Both the position numbers and the translations under genes were made by a program. From assembly GCF_014650115.1 (NCBI RefSeq), contig NZ_BMUI01000043.1:1-47051 (forward strand): a DNA stretch of 47,051 nt, in the 5' to 3' direction. The notes below the pieces were generated by a model. The model ran no database searches. It was not told the DNA's origin and saw only the letters and a list, made by a program, of their open reading frames with translations. Every line of letters starts with the position of its first letter. The first letter of the stretch is position 1. Below, one piece after another: positions 43,501 through 47,051 of this stretch. The stretch is from Streptomyces olivaceoviridis. Lineage in GTDB: Bacteria; Actinomycetota; Actinomycetes; Streptomycetales; Streptomycetaceae.

Positions 43501-43570
43501 GGGAAACCTCCGGGTATACGTACTCAACGGACCCGGCAAGATCGGCAGCGACGGCCCCTACCTGAAGTGA
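40568..43570 (+). CDS. Secreted alpha-amylase (GH13) with two starch-binding modules
   Basis: GTG 40568 has GGGAG at 5 bases and gives 1000 residues. A signal peptide (about 1-51) has a basic N-terminus, ALAAAAAATAVIGLL and an AxA-like site near VAAS. Two CBM25-like starch-binding modules follow (about 56-150 and 158-255), each with VFYY/VYYS...LHYAPxGGSW and FNNGxGVWDNN. A fibronectin type III domain (about 265-350) and a GH13 catalytic domain (about 365 to the end) complete it. Catalytic region I is QDVVYNHSS, the nucleophile lies in DGFRLDTAVHI, the acid Glu in FAEVGAF, and the third Asp in VDSHDYGP. Several Cys suggest disulfides. It hydrolyses starch outside the cell. A maltose-type operator precedes it and a terminator follows, so it is a single-gene unit. 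Confidence 0.92.
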   Translation: MRFRSTAPPSAGPRLHRLRPALAAAAAATAVIGLLTGPSQSPPTPVQPVAASSSTTTVFYYTKTKNWASTYLHYAPDGGSWTTVPGTQMETACTDWVKKTVDLGSATGLQATFNNGGGVWDNNGGGNYALGTGTVTVKDGVIAHSDPCADTGTGSGNEATVYYSTATTGWTTANIHYAPAGGSWTAAPGVGMEPACTGWWKKTLDIGTATSLKAAFNNGNGVWDNNNSADYTIVTGASTVKDQKVTPDAKDPCAAALPDTQAPTAPTKVTASATNTSVVVSWDAATDDTGVVKYQVTRTGGTRGTTVTDVTSTVFSDTRLEEKTAYTYTVKAIDAAGNTSPSSAAASATTGEKAPEPATGAPLGTDPRKDPIYFVLTARFYDGDSSNNRGGSQDVKSGNAANNDPMFRGDFKGLVDKLDYIKALGFSAVWITPVVLNRSDYDYHGYHGYDFYKVDPRLESAGASYQDLINAAHAKGMKIYQDVVYNHSSRWGAKGLFTPTVYGVRDSQWSWYYDEKHDGFEYDGLTVEPKSGKSYYNGDLWSTTEPAGNTCVNWGKPTGGKSAEGYTVYNCQWPSPTSGMFPKQYYHQCWIGNWEGEDSRSCWLHEDLADFNTESAPVQNYLIGAYDKYIDMGVDGFRLDTAVHIPRVTWNRRFLPAIQERVTQRFGADKAANFFVFAEVGAFVNDKWNRGSVNHSAQFYTWKERKDYSADDVQAALDQYNYEEQLGTGNQPTSTNAFLNGNDYHAPDHSKSSGMNIIDMRMHMNFSDAQNAYSNGKDSDDSVNDATYNVVYVDSHDYGPNKSSTRYSGGTDAWAENMSLMWTFRGIPTLYYGSEIEFQKGKQIDCGPTCPLASTGRAYYGDHLAGTVTASDFGKVGSATGEVANTLAQPLVKHLQRLNQIRRAVPALQMGQYSTDGITGGMAFKRRYTSGSTDSFALVTVTGGATYTGIPNGTYTDAVTGDVKTVSNGSLSVTAPGKGNLRVYVLNGPGKIGSDGPYLK

Positions 43571-43587
43571 CGCCTCAAGGCAACGGG

Positions 43588-43613
43588 ATGCTGCGGGCCG
43601 CGCCCCGCAGCAT
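43588..43613 (+). terminator. Amylase terminator
   Basis: ATGCTGCGGG (43588-43597) and CCCGCAGCAT (43604-43613) form a perfect 10-bp stem with a 6-base loop, 17 bases after the amylase stop. Confidence 0.75.
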
Positions 43614-44029
43614 GCACCACTCCTCGTGAGTGAGTGCAGGATCCCGGCTCACGGCATCACCGAAGACCCGCTGCGCTCGAACCGGATTGTTCCGGCGACG
43701 TGCGAGGTGAGCCGGATGACGCTGGAGCCACAGAGCCGGAGGGTCTCGGTGTCGTCTCCGCGCTCCGGGCGCGATCTGTAACGAGCCGCTTCACTGGTGT
43801 CTCATGCCATCGGTGAAGCGGCTCCGGGCACAAGGGCCCCGAAGTTCAGCCGCGACTTGAACCTGCTGACCTTTCCGCTCAGCTGTCGGGGTGATTGACA
43901 GCCCGGTCTGGTGCGACCGCCCGCGGCCACGCGCTGAGCGCCTCCGGCACACGGCTGATGGCCACCTTACTGAACCACCTCTGCCCCGAGCCGTCATCCG
44001 CTTCCAGCACTGCTCCTGGTGCTCGACCA
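43614..44029. other. Intergenic region after the amylase gene
   Basis: No gene is supported. It contains the inverted repeat at 43783-43824 and, from about 43880, sequence that fills the truncated 3' end of a transposase gene. Confidence 0.4.
43783..43824. repeat. 12-bp perfect inverted repeat
   Basis: GAGCCGCTTCAC (43783-43794) is repeated in reverse complement (GTGAAGCGGCTC) at 43813-43824 with an 18-base spacer. It may be a second terminator or a terminal repeat of a lost element. Confidence 0.6.
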
Positions 44030-44462
44030 CGGTTTGCCCACAGCAGCCGCCCGAACGGGTCGGCGGTGTCCTGCACGTTCATGCCGTGCTTCCTGTGCTG
44101 CCCGGAGTAGTACGGCCGGTCGGCGGCGATCCGGTCGATGGGCAGCAGGGTGCCGTCGAGGATCACGAACGCCTTGCGTGCGGCGGTGCGGGCGACCGTG
44201 GTGAGAGTGGGCGAGAGGGCAGCCAGGACCTCGATCGCCTCGGCGACGTAGCGGTGGACGGTGGCGACCCCGACCCCTAACCCGGCCGCGAGCTGGGCAT
44301 AGGTATACCCGCACCGCAGGTGGGCCAGGACCAGCAGGCCTGCCGGTCCGCTGGGAGTCGGCGCCACCGCGTGCCCCGCTCCCGGCGCCGAGCGGCCAGT
44401 CGGCGGGACGGATACCGCAGGGCCGAACTGGACAGATCGATCCCCGATGGGCAGACAAGCAC
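44030..44462 (-). pseudogene. DDE_4-type (IS5 superfamily) transposase, frameshifted and truncated
   Basis: From GTG 44462 the first frame reads CPSGIDLSSSALRYPSRRLA, then RRRERGTRWRRLPADRQ. Near 44330 the coding signal shifts frame: LLVLAHLRCGYTYAQLAAGL, VATVHRYVAEAIEVLAALSP, KAFVILDGTLLPIDRIAADR, PYYSGQHRKHGMNVQDTADP, ending FGRLLWAN near 44030. A complete protein would continue with SPALPG-type sequence. So it has one indel and lacks its last third. Confidence 0.7.
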
Positions 44463-44521
44463 GTGAAGCTCCGGGCGGACAGGTTGCCCTTGGTCGACAA
44501 CCCATCTGCCAGGAGCTTCAC
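44463..44521. repeat. 10-bp inverted repeat at the transposase 5' side
   Basis: GTGAAGCTCC (44463-44472) pairs with GGAGCTTCAC (44512-44521); inside it GGTTG and CAACC pair as well. It lies directly upstream of the transposase start and may belong to the end of that element. Confidence 0.5.
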
Positions 44522-44539
44522 CTCTTCCCGGACACCGCC

Positions 44540-45234
44540 CCGCGCCAACTGGCCAGCCGCTCGACCAAGCTGCCCGGCGCGACGTACCGGGCACTGGCCG
44601 CGCTCAACGGCTATCCCGACCGCCTCGACGCGGCGGCGGATCCCGTACCCGCCGGTGAGCGGCTCGTGGCAGCCTGGAGCCCAGGCTCACCGAACTCGCG
44701 GCCCGCCGCAGTGCCGGCACGCACCCCTTCCTCGTGACTCCCGAGTTCACGGCCGACGCGCGCGCCATCCTGTCGGACGGCCCCCTCCTCGCGCCCTACC
44801 AAGACGTCGTCGTCGACGATCCGCGGAGCGCGAGGGCGAGGGCGCGGAGCTTCCTCGCCCCCTTCATCGGCATGGGGCGCTACGCGAAGAGTCTGCTGCG
44901 CCAGCCATTCTCGGCGGCTGACATCGCCGACGGCGGCAGCGACCGCCTCATCGACTCCGTCGTCGCCCGGGGGACCGTCGACGCCGTCGGCGCGCGTGTC
45001 CAGGCACACCTCGACGCCGGCGCCACCCACGTCGCCCTTCATGCCATCAGTCCTCGCGCGGGGCTGCCGCACGCGGAGTGGGCGGAACTCGCCCCGCTGG
45101 TCCGCCGACCGGCCGGAACGGCCGGAGCGCGACCCGCGCCCGCCCCCGAGCAGGTGCCTTCTGCGTCGGCCGTCGCGGCCGACGCAGAACGCCTCGCCTC
45201 GCCTCGCCCGGCGGTGCTGTCGGGCACCGGTTGA
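44540..45234 (+). pseudogene. LLM-class flavin-dependent oxidoreductase, truncated and frameshifted
   Basis: The first frame reads TYRALAALNGYPDRLDAAAD, then PVPAGERLVAA. The next frame reads EPRLTELAARRSAGTHPFLV, TPEFTADARAILSDGPLLAP, FLAPFIGMGRYAKSLLRQPF and GGSDRLIDSVVARGTVDAVG, to TGA 45234. The join at about 44668 (GCCTGGAGCCC) needs one more C to restore ALEPRLTEL. This is the C-terminal two thirds of a TIGR03620-like F420/flavin-dependent enzyme. The N-terminal barrel part is missing, replaced by the transposase remnant. GTG 44734 would give only a 166-residue piece. Confidence 0.65.
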
Positions 45235-45282
45235 CATGGCATTCAGGTGGATGATGCGTCAACTTCTTCATAGGGTGACCTC
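45231..45282 (+). promoter_or_regulatory. Promoter region of the MarR gene
   Basis: TTGACA at 45231-45236 is a consensus -35 hexamer, and GTCAA at 45258-45262 makes an inverted repeat with its TTGAC. No good -10 hexamer is visible. AGGGTGA precedes the ATG at 45283. Confidence 0.35.
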
Positions 45283-45344
45283 ATGACCGAACAACCCGCG
45301 GGATCACCCCTGTCGAGGAACGGGCATGGCGCGGTGTCCTGCGC

Positions 45345-45740
45345 ATGCACGATCTCCTGATCAATCAGGTCGGCCGGTCCCCGCACAGCGAGTTCGGACT
45401 GTCTGCGACCGACTTCACGGTCCACGCCAAGCTCAGCCGCTCCGCGCACGAGTGCCTGCGCATGATGGAACTCACCAAGGGGCTGGGGTGGGAGAAGAGC
45501 AGGGTCTCGCACCACCTCGCGCGCACGGCCAAGCGCGGTCTCGTCATACGTGAGGAGCGCGCCGACGACGGGCGGGGGGCGTACGTCATCGTGACCGCCG
45601 TCGGCCGGGCGGCCATCGAGGCGGCGGCGCGCCACGTCGAGGCCGTCCGCCGGCTGTTCCGGGACCACCTCACGCCCGGGCAGACGGCCCTGCTGGCGGA
45701 GATCGCCGACATGGTCATCGAGCGCATCGGGACGCCGTAG
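45345..45740 (+). CDS. MarR-family regulator, N-terminus frameshifted
   Basis: The open frame from ATG 45345 encodes 131 residues: MHDLLINQVGRSPHSEFGLS, then MMELTKGLGWEKSRVSHHLA (recognition helix), RADDGRGAYVIVTAVGRAAI (wing) and a C-terminal dimer helix. Upstream, the same frame reads ITPVEERAWRGVLR, the expected first helix. The native start, ATG 45283 (MTEQPAG) with AGGGTGA, is in another frame, so one base has been lost near 45303. Starting at 45345 removes about 20 residues of the dimer helix. Whether it still folds is uncertain. Its target may be the SDR gene downstream or a lost neighbour. Confidence 0.75.
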   Translation: MHDLLINQVGRSPHSEFGLSATDFTVHAKLSRSAHECLRMMELTKGLGWEKSRVSHHLARTAKRGLVIREERADDGRGAYVIVTAVGRAAIEAAARHVEAVRRLFRDHLTPGQTALLAEIADMVIERIGTP

Positions 45741-46000
45741 GCGCACGGTCCGGAGCCGGGCGGTCAGGTGGGCGTCGCACCGGTCTCGGGGACGCTTGCC
45801 GCCGGATCTGCTCCCGAGGTCCGAGCGTGGGCCGGGGTTCAGGACGGGCGGTCACGTCCGGCATTGGGAGGTCCCCGCCGTTCGGCCCCGGATTCACAGG
45901 AGCCGGCCGGCTCGTCGTCCCGGTGCGACAGCGCCCCGGCGCGGGTTCGGGATGGTCGGCCGCGGTCCGCCCGCGGACGTCACCCGTGCCTGCACGTCGG

Positions 46001-46034
46001 ACCGGGGTGTGCGAGATGTCTCGCACACCCCGGT
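46001..46034. terminator. 16-bp perfect inverted repeat
   Basis: ACCGGGGTGTGCGAGA (46001-46016) pairs perfectly with TCTCGCACACCCCGGT (46019-46034) around only two bases. It could be a terminator for the MarR transcript, but it is 260 bases away and symmetrical like an operator. Confidence 0.6.
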
Positions 46035-46406
46035 GGCCCCGCTGCCACCTCGAGTGCCATCGGCTCCGTGAGGCACGACGGAGCCGGCCCTGCGGAGCCG
46101 CGTTGCGCTTACACCTCCCGTCCTCCCCCAGCCGGCGACCTTCCATCTCGATCCGGGCACCGGAAGGCCGTACGGCGTTCCGGTGTCCGGCGGCTGTCTG
46201 TCGGTGTTCCCCATTCTGGGGCCGACGGGGCATCCGTAGTTTCACTCATGGCCCGTGGACACGGCCGCCGCGCAGGGTCGGTGGGCGAGGGACTCCGTAT
46301 GCCGCGGTGGTCGTCACCACGGAACCGCGGAGGTGAGGTGACGCCTTCCGGCGCGTGATTCTGGCGAGTGTGACGCTAACCGGACGGCAGCCCTCCGAGG
46401 TAGTTG

Positions 46407-46431
46407 ATGTGTCATCTTTATTGACGCACAT
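46407..46431. promoter_or_regulatory. Operator-like inverted repeat before the SDR gene
   Basis: ATGTGTCA (46407-46414) and TGACGCACAT (46422-46431) form an imperfect inverted repeat in an unusually AT-rich stretch about 58-82 bases upstream of the SDR start. The half sites suit a MarR or HxlR dimer. Confidence 0.4.
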
Positions 46432-46488
46432 TGATTGAGCATTGAACGGAGTGTTGGTCCCCAGGGCCACCGATCCAGGGAGAGCACC

Positions 46489-47051
46489 ATGACACAGCTG
46501 GACGGCAAGACGGTCGTCGTCACCGGCGGCACCAGCGGCATCGGACTGGCCACAGCCCGCCGCTTCCGCGAAGAAGGCGCCCGCGTCTACATCACCGGCC
46601 GCCGCAAGGACACCCTCGACAAGGCCATCGCCGAAATCGGCGGCAACGTCATCGGCATCCAGGCCGACAGCGCCAGCCTCACCGACCTCGACCGCCTCTA
46701 CACCACCATCACCGACCACACAGACCACATCGACGTCCTCTTCGCCAACGCAGGCGGCGGCGAATTCGCCACCCTCGAACAGGTCACCGAAGAACACTTC
46801 GACACCACCTTCGACACCAACGTCAAGGGCGTCCTCTTCACCGTCCAAAAAGGCACTGCCCCTCCTCAACGACCACTCCTCCGTCATCCTCACCGGCTCC
46901 ACCGCCGCCAGCGTCGGCAACGAAGCCTTCGGCGTCTACGGCGCCTCCAAAGCCGCCATCCGCTCCTTCGCCCGCACCTGGGCCAACGAACTGCGCACCC
47001 GCGGCATCCGCGTCAACACCATCGCCCCCGGCCCCATCGCCACCCCCGGCA
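46489..47051 (+). CDS. SDR-family oxidoreductase, 3' end outside window, frameshift in A-run
   Basis: ATG 46489 has GGGAGA upstream. The frame reads MTQLDGKTVVVTGGTSGIGL (cofactor-binding TGxxxGIG), then VLFANAGGGEFATLEQVTEE and TNVKGVLFTVQK. After a five-A run (46847-46851) the coding signal shifts: ALPLLNDHSSVILTGSTAAS, VYGASKAAIRSFARTWANEL and RGIRVNTIAPGPIATPG to the edge. The catalytic Ser (LTGS) and Y-x-x-x-K (YGASK) are in the shifted frame, so one surplus A destroys the protein. A sequencing error in the homopolymer is possible. With the correct length it is a classical NAD(P)-dependent short-chain dehydrogenase of unknown substrate, about two thirds of which is visible. Confidence 0.8.
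   Translation, partial: MTQLDGKTVVVTGGTSGIGLATARRFREEGARVYITGRRKDTLDKAIAEIGGNVIGIQADSASLTDLDRLYTTITDHTDHIDVLFANAGGGEFATLEQVTEEHFDTTFDTNVKGVLFTVQKGTAPPQRPLLRHPHRLHRRQRRQRSLRRLRRLQSRHPLLRPHLGQRTAHPRHPRQHHRPRPHRHPR

Larger units (their letters stand above)
45741..46488. other. Long intergenic region
   Basis: No convincing gene is present in 748 bases. A minus-strand frame (MPDVTARPEPRPTLGPREQI, from about 45866) follows GGGGACC but has no recognisable family. The strong inverted repeat at 46001-46034 and an AT-rich operator-like region before the SDR gene are the visible features. Confidence 0.45.

Overview
The window is very GC-rich actinobacterial DNA. Third codon positions are almost all G or C, GTG and TTG starts are common, and TTA codons are rare. 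Together with LAL/MarR/TetR regulators, Streptomyces-type insertion sequences and a thiopeptide cluster, this points to a Streptomyces (or close relative) chromosome, probably an accessory or arm region. No rRNA, tRNA or CRISPR array was recognised.

Left part (1-13283). A protein linked to extracellular contractile injection systems (eCIS) runs off the left edge. It is followed by a membrane-anchored Mrr-type nuclease and then by genes typical of integrating elements: a CoiA-like protein, a DUF6262-like protein, a zinc-ribbon protein and a replication-relaxation remnant. Among these lie broken IS5 and IS701 transposases. A cassette of an XRE/MmyB-type regulator, an MFS exporter with an in-frame stop, and an EthD protein sits between two halves of one IS5-type transposase, which suggests a local inversion.

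Centre (13284-27145). A compact thiopeptide cluster. A LAL/LuxR regulator carrying a TTA codon converges on a seven-gene minus-strand operon: leader-binding ThiF-like protein, SagB-type azoline dehydrogenase, a 60-residue precursor, YcaO cyclodehydratase, and three split LanB-type proteins for glutamylation, elimination and pyridine formation. The precursor ends in SNCTSTGTPASCCSCCCC, which I recognise as the cyclothiazomycin core. Strong hairpins lie on both sides of the precursor gene. I see no dedicated transporter, self-resistance gene or extra tailoring gene, and transposon debris flanks the cluster.

Right part (27254-47051). An epoxide hydrolase, a decayed CoiA-like gene and a partial IS3 element come first. 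Next is a catabolic block: enoyl-CoA hydratase and a 3'-truncated acetoacetyl-CoA synthetase fused to an Lrp remnant, a divergent TetR regulator, an amidohydrolase and an APC permease. After more mobile debris (TetR, IS701 and MobF relaxase fragments, a 16-bp triplet repeat) come an unknown 172-residue protein, a complete IS5-type element with TAA target duplications, a lipoprotein whose 5' end abuts an IS701 fragment, and a large secreted starch-binding alpha-amylase with a likely MalR operator. The right end has a decayed transposase, a frameshifted LLM oxidoreductase, a MarR regulator and an SDR enzyme running off the edge with an A-run frameshift.

Overall, a few intact functional modules (thiopeptide, amylase, permease/amidohydrolase) are embedded in DNA rich in single-base frameshifts and truncated mobile elements.
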